Assembly (NCBI RefSeq): GCF_023634645.1
Contig: NZ_JAMKMR010000009.1
Span: 62,001-126,000, forward strand
DNA: 64,000 bases
Direction of reading: 5' to 3'
Source of the DNA: Vibrio sinus
GTDB taxonomy: Bacteria; Pseudomonadota; Gammaproteobacteria; Enterobacterales; Vibrionaceae
In this document: positions 51,208 to 62,167 of the stretch, one piece after another
How positions within the stretch are numbered: the first letter of the stretch is position 1
Layout of the letters: each line of letters opens with the position of its first letter
Made by a program: the position numbers and the translations under genes
Notes under the pieces: generated by a model
The model's database searches: none
What the model saw: the letters and a program-made list of their open reading frames with translations, nothing else
Told to the model about the DNA's origin: nothing

Positions 51208-53547
51208 TTACCGAATATCAAGTATACGGCTGGCTTTTTTAAACTGAACTCTCCAGCCCTGCCATCTGGGTAGTTCCCAACGTTTTGGTGGAGTTTTTCG
51301 TAAACCATCACGATATACAACGTATACCAGCTTTTTACCTGTCCTGTATTCTACATCAAGGTTGATATCACCTAACGACAAACTAAAAGGATACAATTGG
51401 GCAAACTGTGTGTATTCCCAATACGGAATGCCATCAAATTGAAAGTCGTCCACAGAAAATAATTGCAAATCATCAATCGACTCTAATCCTAACGAAGACA
51501 GTTGTTCAACAAACCAACTTTCAAAGGTTATATTGCCGTGATCTTTAACGTCACTTAGTCCAAGTTCAACGTACAACTTCCAATACGCAATCTGAGTGGA
51601 GATTTCCTTAGCCAATCCAGGCAACAGCTCTTCCGATACGACAGCATCAAGCATCGGCTTTAACGCGTAACTGCCCTTCGCTTCCACTTGTCTAGACGCG
51701 ATAACTCGACCAGCGTACACCAATTCTAATTGGCTATAGCTCACATGATCTTGAACAACACTTTCTCCTTGTCGCCATTCTCCCAACCCTAACTTTTCTA
51801 ACAGGGTTAACTCAACGGGCATAATGACGGTTGCAATGCTTAACGTCTGCTTGACTCCCCTGCCGGGTAAACTATGAAAATCCAGCACTAAAACAGCCTC
51901 AGTATCGGACAATACCCTAGAGTGGCGACCGAGGTTAATCTCACCCATTCCGTTGGCCAGTGACTCTCTGCGCTTTTCCCGCCTTACATAAACCAATTCA
52001 GGGTGAAGACACGCGATTTCTTCGATCAAAGATGCTCTATCAAACGCAGACGCGACCTCTAACTCTGGAAGTTCGAATAACTCTCGCATTTGCTTGGCTA
52101 AGCCCTTAGCTTCTCTTAATACCTCTTTGTCAACTTCTACCCCTGCAATGGATTGGCCTCTCACTAATTTGATCAATAACGCAGCGTCACAACCTAACGG
52201 CTCACTTAACTTAAGCGCTTCAACGGAGTCCACATCACCAGACAAACGATACAATGATGCAGGAACAGATATCGCAGCGGTTAGATCAATCATGGCCTCT
52301 TTAAGTGAGCGCTTCTTAATTCGAGTAACAAGATCAGCATAGAGAGAGTCAATAGGAAGTTGAGCCAGCGTCTTTCCATGATTGGTTATCTGGCCGTGTT
52401 CATCTATGGCCTCCATAAGGGCCAGCTTCTCTTGTGCAATTAACAGTGATTTCTCTGGTATAAGATCTAGCCAATCCAGCTTCGCTAAAATATAGCCACA
52501 CGCTGCTGCGTTGAGCATGGGTTCCGTTAAATCTTCTCGTTGCAATTGAGGTGGCGTCATCGCCTCTAGTGCTGCGTACTGCCCATAAAGACGAATACAT
52601 ACACCATCCGCCACACGGCCTGCTCGGCCAGCTCTCTGCTTAGCACTGGCCTTAGATATATGGGTTAACACTAAAGTCGTGCGACCATTTCGTTGTATCG
52701 TGCGTCGCTCTAAACCACTGTCAATAACTGCGGTGATGTTTGGAATGGTTAAAGAGGTTTCCGCAACATTGGTTGCGAGCACAACTTTCTTTTGGCTCTG
52801 TTGATTCAGCGCAATTTGCTTGTGTTTTTCGCTTACCGAAGCATGAAGAGGAACCACAATCGTGTCTTGCAAACCTTTCAACACCGAAAGACATTGCGTA
52901 ATCTCCTTTCTTCCGGGTAAAAAGACCAATAGATCTCCGTCAGTTTGTACGGATTCGATGGCAGATTTTACGTTTTGCTCCAATCGGAAACTGGAAGGCA
53001 ATTGATGAGTTTCATTGCAACGGTATTGAATATCGACAAAGAAATTGCGCCCTTGACTAGCGAGGCGCTTAGCTCCGACATAATTCTGCAGCTTCTCGCT
53101 TTCCATTGTCGCGGATGTGACGATGACACGATGTTGATCATGGCGCTTCAACATCGCCATTAAGAGATCTGTATCCCAGCGACGTTCATGGAATTCATCA
53201 ATCATTATCACGTCAAAGTCTTGCAATTGATTCTCTGAAAACCAGCGTAACGCCACTCCAGGGGTCACGAACACTATATTGCTCTGGTCATTGAATCGGT
53301 TTTCTAGCTTAATGGCATAGCCCACATCCTTTCCCAATTGCTGCTGCAGGCTAGCAGCAATAAATTCTGCAAGCGAAGTGCACGCGATTCTACGCGGCTC
53401 AATCACCAATACCCGACCATATTGTGAAGCCCAAACTGGAAGCCGCGTCGATTTCCCGGATCCCGTTTCCGCTTCAACAACGAGATGATCAGATTTTATA
53501 GCGGTTTTAAAGCACGTTTCGAGCGAGTCAATAGGTAGAGAAAGCAT
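51208..53547 (-). CDS. hrpB: ATP-dependent RNA helicase HrpB (DEAH-box)
   Basis: The 779-residue helicase (E. coli HrpB is about 809) has Walker A EAETGSGKSTRLP at 25-37 and motif II IMIDEFHERRWDTDLLMAML. Motif III is TSATM and motif VI SAKQRAGRAGRVADGVC. HA2 and the HrpB C-terminal region follow, with VRREKRRESLANGMGEINLG and LVLDFHSLPGRGVKQTLSIA. DEFHER in place of DEAH-box DEAHER is the HrpB-specific variant. HrpB is a non-essential bacterial relative of the Prp/DHX helicases, with unclear RNA targets. It is monocistronic. Confidence 0.92.
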   Translation of the reverse strand: MLSLPIDSLETCFKTAIKSDHLVVEAETGSGKSTRLPVWASQYGRVLVIEPRRIACTSLAEFIAASLQQQLGKDVGYAIKLENRFNDQSNIVFVTPGVALRWFSENQLQDFDVIMIDEFHERRWDTDLLMAMLKRHDQHRVIVTSATMESEKLQNYVGAKRLASQGRNFFVDIQYRCNETHQLPSSFRLEQNVKSAIESVQTDGDLLVFLPGRKEITQCLSVLKGLQDTIVVPLHASVSEKHKQIALNQQSQKKVVLATNVAETSLTIPNITAVIDSGLERRTIQRNGRTTLVLTHISKASAKQRAGRAGRVADGVCIRLYGQYAALEAMTPPQLQREDLTEPMLNAAACGYILAKLDWLDLIPEKSLLIAQEKLALMEAIDEHGQITNHGKTLAQLPIDSLYADLVTRIKKRSLKEAMIDLTAAISVPASLYRLSGDVDSVEALKLSEPLGCDAALLIKLVRGQSIAGVEVDKEVLREAKGLAKQMRELFELPELEVASAFDRASLIEEIACLHPELVYVRREKRRESLANGMGEINLGRHSRVLSDTEAVLVLDFHSLPGRGVKQTLSIATVIMPVELTLLEKLGLGEWRQGESVVQDHVSYSQLELVYAGRVIASRQVEAKGSYALKPMLDAVVSEELLPGLAKEISTQIAYWKLYVELGLSDVKDHGNITFESWFVEQLSSLGLESIDDLQLFSVDDFQFDGIPYWEYTQFAQLYPFSLSLGDINLDVEYRTGKKLVYVVYRDGLRKTPPKRWELPRWQGWRVQFKKASRILDIR

Positions 53548-53725
53548 GAGACAATTTGAAATGAATATAATTTGAATCCTAGTATACGCGTATATACTAT
53601 GTAGTGACGAACGCTTATTCAGCTTAATGTCGGTATACGGTTATAAAGCTTGAATAACTATTTACATCAAACTAAGTAATCCCTATTATTTGCGAGATTC
53701 CTTCCACCCCTACAATAGGCTAGAG

Positions 53726-55414
53726 ATGAACAACGATAAACGCCCTCTATATTTACCTTTTGCTGGCCCAGCTCTCCTCAGCTCCCCGCTATTAAACAAA
53801 GGCAGCGGCTTCACTGCTTCAGAGCGTATGGAGTTTAACCTTGAAGGTTTACTCCCAGAAACGACCGAAACGATCGAAGAGCAAGCTGAACGCGCTTACC
53901 TGCAATATCAAAATTTTGAAAATGATATGGATAAGCACGTTTATCTACGCAACATCCAAGATACAAACGAAACTCTGTTTTATCGGCTGGTTCAAAACCA
54001 TATTTCTGAAATGATGCCGATTATCTATACGCCAACTGTTGGTGCTGCCTGTGAGAATTTCTCAAATATTTACCGTCGTGGGCGTGGGCTTTTCATCTCT
54101 TACTCAAACCGGGACCGTATAGACGATCTGATCAACAACTCTACGAACCAACAAGTAAAAGTGATCGTAGTGACTGATGGTGAGCGAATCCTTGGCCTTG
54201 GTGACCAAGGAATTGGCGGTATGGGCATTCCTATTGGTAAGTTGGCACTTTACACTGCCTGTGGTGGTATCAGTCCAGCTTATACCCTGCCAGTCGTGCT
54301 TGATGTAGGAACAAACAACCCGCAAAGACTCGCCGACCCTATGTACATGGGTTCGAGACACGCTCGTATTACTGGGGAAGAATACAACGATTTTGTCGAA
54401 GAGTTTATTCAGGCGGTACTCAGACGCTGGCCTGACGTACTTATCCAGTTTGAAGACTTCGCACAGAAAAACGCCATGCCTCTGCTAGAGCGCTATAAAG
54501 ACAGAGTATGCTGCTTTAACGACGATATCCAAGGCACAGCGGCGGTCACTGTAGGCTCACTACTTGCAGCTTGTAAGGCCGCGGGTAGCCAATTATCTGA
54601 GCAACGCATTGCGTTCTTAGGCGCTGGCTCTGCTGGTTGCGGCATCGCCGAAGCCATCATCGCACAAATGGTTGCAGAAGGAATCTCAGACGAACAAGCA
54701 CGTTCACAAGTTTACATGGTCGATCGTTGGGGCTTGCTCCAAGAAGGCATGCCAAACCTTCTGGAATTCCAGCAAAAGCTTGTGCAAAAACACTCTGATA
54801 CAAAGGATTGGCAAAGCGACGGCAATGGGTATTCGTTACAAGACGTCATGACAAACGCCAAGCCAACGATCTTGATTGGTGTATCCGGTGCGCCTGGGCT
54901 ATTTAGCAAAGAGATCATTCAGGAAATGCACAAGCATTGCCCTCGCCCGATCATCTTCCCTCTTTCAAACCCGACGAGCCGAGTAGAAGCGACGCCGCAT
55001 GACATCATTCGTTGGACCAATGGCGAAGCATTAGTAGCGACAGGTAGCCCGTTTGATCCTGTATCACATGAAGGTAAAACCTACCCAATTGCACAGTGTA
55101 ACAACAGCTATATTTTCCCAGGAATCGGGCTCGGCGTTCTAGCCGTCAATGCAAAGCGAGTCACCGATGAAATGTTAATGGAATCGAGCCGAGCTTTGGC
55201 AGAATGTTCTCCATTAGCCATCGACGGACACGGTTCTCTGCTGCCGCCACTCGAATCTATCCACTCAGTATCGAAGAAAATTGCGTTTGCCGTTGCCAAA
55301 AAAGCCATCGAACAAGGTGTTGCTTTGGAAATTACTGACGAAGCTTTAGAGTCCGCGATTGAGCGTCATTTCTGGCAACCCGTTTATCGTCGCTATAAGC
55401 GAACAGCGTTCTAA
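53726..55414 (+). CDS. maeA: NAD-dependent malic enzyme
   Basis: The 562-residue enzyme oxidatively decarboxylates malate to pyruvate with NAD and matches E. coli SfcA/MaeA over its whole length (565). Family signatures are [71 protein letters not shown], and the NAD-binding [15 protein letters not shown] place the start at ATG 53726, six bases after AGG, because residues from there align with the E. coli N-terminus; an in-frame start at 53690 would add 12 residues. It stands alone. Confidence 0.97.
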   Translation: MNNDKRPLYLPFAGPALLSSPLLNKGSGFTASERMEFNLEGLLPETTETIEEQAERAYLQYQNFENDMDKHVYLRNIQDTNETLFYRLVQNHISEMMPIIYTPTVGAACENFSNIYRRGRGLFISYSNRDRIDDLINNSTNQQVKVIVVTDGERILGLGDQGIGGMGIPIGKLALYTACGGISPAYTLPVVLDVGTNNPQRLADPMYMGSRHARITGEEYNDFVEEFIQAVLRRWPDVLIQFEDFAQKNAMPLLERYKDRVCCFNDDIQGTAAVTVGSLLAACKAAGSQLSEQRIAFLGAGSAGCGIAEAIIAQMVAEGISDEQARSQVYMVDRWGLLQEGMPNLLEFQQKLVQKHSDTKDWQSDGNGYSLQDVMTNAKPTILIGVSGAPGLFSKEIIQEMHKHCPRPIIFPLSNPTSRVEATPHDIIRWTNGEALVATGSPFDPVSHEGKTYPIAQCNNSYIFPGIGLGVLAVNAKRVTDEMLMESSRALAECSPLAIDGHGSLLPPLESIHSVSKKIAFAVAKKAIEQGVALEITDEALESAIERHFWQPVYRRYKRTAF

Positions 55415-55499
55415 GGCTCATTGAACTCTGTCATTCATTTGGGCCAGTATTGATTGGCCCAATTTACTCGCTTAGTTATTAAAATGTAACTCATTCCAT

Positions 55500-55823
55500 A
55501 TGTTCGATTTATTAGCCCCTATGGGGAAAGCCCTTAGCCCGTATCTATTTGAAATTTCAACCGCACTTATCGCTTGCATTCTTGTCTTACTCGGTAACGA
55601 AATTAACGGATTTTTCCGCAAAGCAATGCGCAGCCAACATTTCATATTTAGAACATTAGTCTTTGTATTGATTAACGCTTTTGGTTACGGTTTAATCATT
55701 GTGAAAGCCACACCATATTTAGCCCATACCTTCAGACAAATGCAGGCCGGTGTCATGTTTAGTGTGATTATGCTGTGCTTTATCGCTGTTGGAGTCTGGG
55801 CGCAAAGGAATCGTCAAATCTAG
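55500..55823 (+). CDS. DUF3392 family membrane protein
   Basis: The 107-residue protein has about three membrane helices (YLFEISTALIACILVLLGNE, FIFRTLVFVLINAFGYGLII, GVMFSVIMLCFIAVGVWAQR). The ...INAFGYGLIIVKATPYLA segment is characteristic of DUF3392, a small integral membrane family of unknown function common in Vibrio. Its stop TAG overlaps the likely GTG start of the SanA-like gene (TAGTG), indicating translational coupling. Confidence 0.85.
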   Translation: MFDLLAPMGKALSPYLFEISTALIACILVLLGNEINGFFRKAMRSQHFIFRTLVFVLINAFGYGLIIVKATPYLAHTFRQMQAGVMFSVIMLCFIAVGVWAQRNRQI

Positions 55824-56554
55824 TGAGACGCTTGATAGGTAAATTGACAGTCAAAGACACACCTTTAAAAAAGTGTGCCGAATTACTAGGCTACCTTGTT
55901 CTGGCAGCCATGATTGGCCTTCTCGCCATTTTTACCTTAGACCGATGGGTTTCTTTCCAAGCGCAAAACTCCATCATGACCAAAGATAGCCAAGTGCCAC
56001 ACTATAACGTGGCTGTGGTGCTTGGAACGAGCAAATATTTAGGGCGCACATTAAATGACTATTACACACATCGAATTTCAGCCGCTATTCGTTTATATAA
56101 AGAAGGAAAAGTAAGCAACTTTCTTCTCAGCGGTGATAATGCTCATCGTTCATACAACGAACCGTGGACAATGAAGCGTGATTTATTGAAAGCGGGTGTG
56201 CCAGATAGTCATATTTTTCTAGACTACGCAGGGTTTCGTACCCTAGATTCCATCGTCCGCGCCAAAAAGATCTTTGAAACCGACCATTTTTTGATTATCT
56301 CGCAAAAATTCCACTGTGAACGCGCCATTTATATCGCTAAACACTTTAACATCAATGCTCAATGTTTAGCCGTGCCTGGCCCATCTAAAAGTGAAGATTT
56401 ATCTATTCAAATTAGAGAGTTCTTCGCGCGCGCCAAGGCATTCTTAGACTTATATATCACTCACACTCAACCCAAGTTTCTTGGCCCAAAAGAGCCAATA
56501 ATCCATTCTGAAAGCCAAGAAGCACACCCCAGCATCAAGCCCAGTGCAAACTAA
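55823..56554 (+). CDS. SanA-like DUF218 envelope protein
   Basis: This protein of about 243 residues (E. coli SanA 239) has one N-terminal membrane helix (LLGYLVLAAMIGLLAIFTLD) and a periplasmic DUF218 domain. The domain carries NVAVVLGTSKYLGRTLNDYY, FLLSGDNAHRSYNEPWTMKR and IIVSQ-type HFLIISQKFHCERAIYIAKH. SanA is linked to the outer-membrane barrier and vancomycin exclusion at high temperature. The start is inferred as GTG 55823, overlapping the DUF3392 stop by one base; an in-frame ATG at 55775 lies inside that gene. Confidence 0.85.
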   Translation: MRRLIGKLTVKDTPLKKCAELLGYLVLAAMIGLLAIFTLDRWVSFQAQNSIMTKDSQVPHYNVAVVLGTSKYLGRTLNDYYTHRISAAIRLYKEGKVSNFLLSGDNAHRSYNEPWTMKRDLLKAGVPDSHIFLDYAGFRTLDSIVRAKKIFETDHFLIISQKFHCERAIYIAKHFNINAQCLAVPGPSKSEDLSIQIREFFARAKAFLDLYITHTQPKFLGPKEPIIHSESQEAHPSIKPSAN

Positions 56555-56616
56555 AAAGCGCTTCCAATAATATATACTGCGCTTATCACTAATTAAAATA
56601 ATTACAGAGTAATGTC

Positions 56617-57441
56617 ATGTTAAAAATCGCATCCGGTACACTTAAAAAAATGCGTTCAACCCTAGACGAATGCGTTCAATATCAGCTTCCTGTCGGTGAA
56701 GAGCTTGTCAGCTTGAATCAATATATCGGCAAACCTATTTCTTTGCTGCACACGGGTAATATCTATTGTTGCTCATGTGGAAAAAAGACCAAAAAAAGCT
56801 ATTCTCAAGGTCACTGTTTCGTCTGTATGAAAAAGCTCGCCAGCTGCGACATGTGCATCATGAAACCAGAAACTTGTCATTATGATCAAGGCACATGCCG
56901 AGAGCCGCAATGGGGCGAAGAGAATTGTATGGTTGATCACTTTGTCTATCTATCTAATACCTCAAACCTAAAAGTGGGTATTACAAGGCATACGCAAATT
57001 CCCACACGCTGGATTGATCAAGGCGCCACGCAAGGCCTGCCTATTTTCAAAGTGAAAACACGTCAAATTTCAGGTTTGATAGAAGTAGAAATAGCCAAGC
57101 ACATTGCCGATAAAACCAACTGGCGAGCGCTACTCAAAGGAGACGGCGACCCACTGCCGCTCGAAAAGGAAGCTGCTCGACTGCTGCCATTAGTGGAAGA
57201 TAAAGTACAAGCAATCAAACAGCAATTTGGTGATGACTCTATCGTCCACCTCACGGACCACATTACCCAAATCTCTTACCCAGTTGAGCAGCATCCAAGT
57301 AAAATCACCTCACATAATTTTGATAAGAACCCTCTCGTCGCAGGTACACTTCAAGGCATTAAAGGGCAATATCTAATCTTGGATACTGGCGTTATCAACA
57401 TTCGAAAATTTACCTCTTATGAAGTGGAAGTGAGTGTATAG
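56617..57441 (+). CDS. DUF2797 protein with cysteine-rich zinc-binding region
   Basis: The 274-residue protein matches DUF2797. A cysteine-rich part at about 51-94 (CCSCGKKTKKSYSQGHCFVC, ASCDMCIMKPETCHYDQGTC) probably binds two zinc ions. It is followed by a GIY-YIG-like segment (DHFVYLSNTSNLKVGITRHT, then PTRWIDQGATQGLPIFKV). This combination suggests a nucleic acid-binding or nuclease-like protein, but no function is established that I know of. It stands alone, with an AGAGTAATGTC leader before the ATG. Confidence 0.85.
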   Translation: MLKIASGTLKKMRSTLDECVQYQLPVGEELVSLNQYIGKPISLLHTGNIYCCSCGKKTKKSYSQGHCFVCMKKLASCDMCIMKPETCHYDQGTCREPQWGEENCMVDHFVYLSNTSNLKVGITRHTQIPTRWIDQGATQGLPIFKVKTRQISGLIEVEIAKHIADKTNWRALLKGDGDPLPLEKEAARLLPLVEDKVQAIKQQFGDDSIVHLTDHITQISYPVEQHPSKITSHNFDKNPLVAGTLQGIKGQYLILDTGVINIRKFTSYEVEVSV

Positions 57442-57643
57442 CGAATATTAACTATTGCTATGGCTTCTAACCATTGAGATGAGTTGGGCAGCGCCCCTCT
57501 CATCTCGACGCATGGCGGTTCTAGGTTGGCCCCCTAACGACACAGTGAAGCTTTATCAACTCTCCCTTTGGGGCGAATTTAGTGGCACCCAAAGCTATAA
57601 TCTTGATGATAGATAAGGGAAATTATCGGCAATTTATAGAATC

Positions 57644-59011
57644 CTAACAAATAGAAGACTTGCTATGGTTAGCTCCATTCAGTTCTTTGCTAGTGCTCTG
57701 TATTATATATTCAATGGCGGCATATACTGAGTTATGGTAGCTCTTTTCATATACCATACCTAGCTCTTCTGTTCCTAATATTGCCTTCATAATCCTAATT
57801 TTCTTTTTTTTGTTCTCCTCAGGTAGGCTTTTTGCCTCTCTTATCATATCAAGACTCATGCTATCGATATCTTCAAAACGATACTCTCTGTGCGATGAAA
57901 GTGGCAGCGCGAAAAGTAAATCTAAGCTTTTAGGGATATGTACGCTCATTTCAGATTTTGCTGACATTTTAGGCCTTGATTTGTTTCTTACTAAGGTTAG
58001 TACTTTGAGGGCACATTGAAAAAGGTTAACTAATTTGCTTATTTTAATGTCATATTTTTGTTGCCGTATTAACTGCAAAAAGTCTATCAGTGAGATCAAG
58101 GTTTCGTTTTTCTTGCTTGACAAGCTAGCACTACGTCTGGAGAAAATAGAACTCTGTTTTTTATTAGCCGAAGGGGCTAACCGGGAAAGAAACTTTATTA
58201 GGTCATCGATATATTCCATTTTAAGATTAATGTCAGTTATTGCAGGCAGAGCTGACATCATCTTTACTGGATAACGCCTTTGCTTGAACTTAGGAAGTCC
58301 CTCTGGATGTGATGCTATTGGGCTCAGCTCAGGGCTGGTAGATGGTGGTGGAGGTGGTAGCCCACGACTCTTTGAACTATTTGTTACAGCAGGCCCATAT
58401 CCAACAGAAGAACCTATACTTCCCTTCTTATTGGGTGAGAAAAAGCCATCTAGGCTACTCTCTCCTGACAAGTCGCTATACTCAATAATTATCCACTCAC
58501 GAATAAACGCACACATGTTTTGCTTACTTTGAAAGTTGACTTGACCATAATTTGGGTCAAAAAATCGGAATTTATAGCTATCGATGGCAAAAGCATGGCC
58601 TTGTAGGCTTTTGCTTATCATTGCACCTTTATTGGTAAGTCCCAAAACATAGTACCCAGGCTTGCGCGATAACAGTTGCAAAACCTTAACTAAATCGAGC
58701 CTCCCCTTAAGCTCATGGGATACTTCATGTTGCAAACCGAAGCATGACAAGTACTCTCGCATAATATTGTTCGACGTTTTTTTATGCTGCTCAGATTTCA
58801 GGAACATCACTTCTTCTCTAGCATCGTCCGTTTTCATTTCTGGTCCAAATCGCTTGATTGGATCAAACGTTCGGCATGAAATCCATTTTAAAGCCAAAGG
58901 CATACAGATACCGCCCTTACCAAATACTTGGCCACTGACCAAAAAATTATCTTGCTTCCAGCTTATGGCTTTACCAGCAAATTGCAGGGCTACTTCTTTA
59001 AACTTTGACAT
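57644..59011 (-). CDS. YopT-like (peptidase C58) cysteine protease, candidate effector
   Basis: The 455-residue protein carries the YopT/AvrPphB (C58) triad. Cys36 is in FGKGGICMPLALKWISC, His139 in LQGHAFAIDSYKF and Asp152 in RFFDPNYGQVNF; the HA.AID...FRFFDPNYG block is close to YopT. The protease part ends near 200. A Pro-rich linker (GLPPPPPSTSPELSPI, about 217-232) and a Lys/Ser-rich helical domain of about 210 residues without a recognised family follow. There is no signal peptide. ATG 59011 is preceded by AAAGG; an upstream in-frame start at 59080 is weaker. YopT cleaves prenylated Rho GTPases. Targets here are unknown, and no secretion genes are adjacent. Confidence 0.8.
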   Translation of the reverse strand: MSKFKEVALQFAGKAISWKQDNFLVSGQVFGKGGICMPLALKWISCRTFDPIKRFGPEMKTDDAREEVMFLKSEQHKKTSNNIMREYLSCFGLQHEVSHELKGRLDLVKVLQLLSRKPGYYVLGLTNKGAMISKSLQGHAFAIDSYKFRFFDPNYGQVNFQSKQNMCAFIREWIIIEYSDLSGESSLDGFFSPNKKGSIGSSVGYGPAVTNSSKSRGLPPPPPSTSPELSPIASHPEGLPKFKQRRYPVKMMSALPAITDINLKMEYIDDLIKFLSRLAPSANKKQSSIFSRRSASLSSKKNETLISLIDFLQLIRQQKYDIKISKLVNLFQCALKVLTLVRNKSRPKMSAKSEMSVHIPKSLDLLFALPLSSHREYRFEDIDSMSLDMIREAKSLPEENKKKKIRIMKAILGTEELGMVYEKSYHNSVYAAIEYIIQSTSKELNGANHSKSSIC

Positions 59012-59120
59012 AAAACTACCTTTCAATATGGATCTGACTCGCTTAGAAGTACGGAATATAGCGGCATTCACTCTCAGCACATCGGAATAAGTTAAAACCC
59101 CTTAAGAATAAATAGGTTAG

Positions 59121-60206
<1,086 letters not shown>

Positions 60207-60212
60207 AATCAA

Positions 60213-60275
60213 TAATTGTTAGGGCGCGTAGACCTTTTGAGGTCAACACGTCCTAACAATTGGTAAATTGATTTT
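60213..60275 (+). terminator. Long hairpin terminator after trxB
   Basis: Outer arms AATTGTTAGG / CCTAACAATT (60214-60223 with 60252-60261) and inner GACC TTTTGA GGTC, with partly paired flanks, form one long hairpin. It is followed by TGGTAAATTGATTTTTC. It lies 8 bp past the trxB stop. Confidence 0.65.
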
Positions 60276-60379
60276 TCATTTTTGTCTACAATCGAGCTGG
60301 CTCAATGGTATTACCATTGGGCTAACTTTTGTATAATGCCCAGCCTGTCACATGTCATAACTACCATTAAGCCATCGAA

Positions 60380-62167
60380 ATGGATAAAACTAAAAGACGT
60401 AGCTTGAATGCCTGGCTCAAGCAACAAAGTAAGTTAGCAAAACGCTGGCTTATGATTGCTGTTGGACTCGGTGTCGTATCAAGTATATTTTTACTCGCGC
60501 AAGCTGCTCTACTTGCGACGATCCTCGATCACCTCATCATCAAGCATGTCGATAAGTCTGATCTGATCCCCTATTTTATAGGCCTAGCCGCCACTATCGC
60601 ACTTCGGGCGATCTGCGCATGGGGTAAAGAAATAGCAGGTTATCGCTGTGGAGAACAAATTCGTGTCTATATTAGGCAACAAATACTAGAAAAGTTACGT
60701 GAACTCGGTCCCGCCTATATTAAAGGTAAACCGGCTGGTTCTTGGGCGACCTTGTTACTCGAGCAAGTCGAAGACATGCAAGACTTCTTTGCTCGCTATC
60801 TGCCACAAATGTCCTTGTCAGTGATGATTCCATTTATCATCCTGGTGGTCGTGTTCCCAGTGAACTGGGCTGCTGGCATCATCTTCTTGATTACTGCCCC
60901 ACTCGTTCCATTATTCATGGCGCTTGTCGGCATGAAAGCGGCAGAAGCAAACCGCAAGAACTTCAAAGCGTTGCAGCGCTTATCAGGCCATTTCTACGAC
61001 CGCCTACAAGCCATGACTACTATACGCTTGTTTGATCGTGCTGGCGCGGAAACTGAAGTCATGAAAGGGGCATCAGAAGTATTTCGTACTCGCACCATGG
61101 ATGTGTTGCGAATCGCTTTCCTGTCCTCTGCTGTATTGGAATTTTTCACCTCTTTGTCCATTGCGATTACCGCGGTTTACTTCGGCTTTAGTTATATAGG
61201 CGAATTGAATTTTGGTCACTATGGCGTAGCAATCTCGCTTCTATCTGGGTTGTTTGTATTAATCTTGGCACCAGAGTTTTACCAACCGCTTCGTGATTTG
61301 GGTACCTTCTATCATGCCAAACAACAAGCTATCGGTGCGGCTGAAAGTATTGTGGAGTTCCTTGAAACTGATGTCAGTGAAGTCCAATCTGGTACTCATG
61401 ACCTGTCTAATGAAACCGGTATTCGCATTGAAGCCAATGATCTGAGCGTTTACAGCCCAGATGGTACACATTTGGTTGGTCCTATCTCGTTTAGTATCGA
61501 TAACAATAAGACGTCGGCACTGGTTGGCCCAAGTGGAGCGGGTAAAACAAGTTTGATCAACGCAATTTTAGGCTTTATGCCCTATAAAGGCAGCTTAAAA
61601 ATGAATGGTATTGAACTACGTGATATCGACCATGCCAGCTGGCGTAAGCAAATTAGCTGGGTGGGACAAAACCCTCTCTTGTTACACGGTTCTATCAAAG
61701 ACAACATTACATTAGGCAAACAAGGCATTGAAGATAGCGCAATATCTCAAGCTCTTGAAGATTCATTCGCGGAAGAGTTCGTCGAGCAACACGGTTTGGA
61801 CTATTCCATCTCTGACCGTTCTGGTGGCCTATCGGTCGGACAGGCACAGCGCTTAGCGTTAGCTCGCGCAATGATTCAAAACGGCCACTTCTGGCTATTG
61901 GATGAACCCACCGCCAGCTTAGACGCAAGAAGTGAACGCTTAGTCGTCGAGGGCCTCAATAATCAAATTAAAGGCAAGACGACCTTAATGGTGACTCACC
62001 AACTTGCACCATTAAAAGACGTTGAACAAATTTTGGTTTTGCAAGACGGCAAGCTGGTTCAATCTGGCGATTATGCTGCTCTATCTAACCAAGATGGTCT
62101 GTTTAGCGACATGCTGAAATCTAACCTTCAACAAGCTCAAGCCAACAAGGGGAATTTAGATGCGTGA
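60380..62167 (+). CDS. cydD: Heterodimeric ABC exporter CydDC, subunit CydD
   Basis: The 595-residue type IV ABC exporter half has six helices at about 20-310 and an ATPase with Walker A GPSGAGKTSLI, signature RSGGLSVGQAQRLALARAM and Walker B FWLLDEPTASLD. CydD with CydC exports glutathione and cysteine to the periplasm. This supports cytochrome bd assembly and periplasmic redox balance. It overlaps cydC by eight bases. The Q-loop region is WVGQNPLLLHGSI. Confidence 0.95.
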   Translation: MDKTKRRSLNAWLKQQSKLAKRWLMIAVGLGVVSSIFLLAQAALLATILDHLIIKHVDKSDLIPYFIGLAATIALRAICAWGKEIAGYRCGEQIRVYIRQQILEKLRELGPAYIKGKPAGSWATLLLEQVEDMQDFFARYLPQMSLSVMIPFIILVVVFPVNWAAGIIFLITAPLVPLFMALVGMKAAEANRKNFKALQRLSGHFYDRLQAMTTIRLFDRAGAETEVMKGASEVFRTRTMDVLRIAFLSSAVLEFFTSLSIAITAVYFGFSYIGELNFGHYGVAISLLSGLFVLILAPEFYQPLRDLGTFYHAKQQAIGAAESIVEFLETDVSEVQSGTHDLSNETGIRIEANDLSVYSPDGTHLVGPISFSIDNNKTSALVGPSGAGKTSLINAILGFMPYKGSLKMNGIELRDIDHASWRKQISWVGQNPLLLHGSIKDNITLGKQGIEDSAISQALEDSFAEEFVEQHGLDYSISDRSGGLSVGQAQRLALARAMIQNGHFWLLDEPTASLDARSERLVVEGLNNQIKGKTTLMVTHQLAPLKDVEQILVLQDGKLVQSGDYAALSNQDGLFSDMLKSNLQQAQANKGNLDA

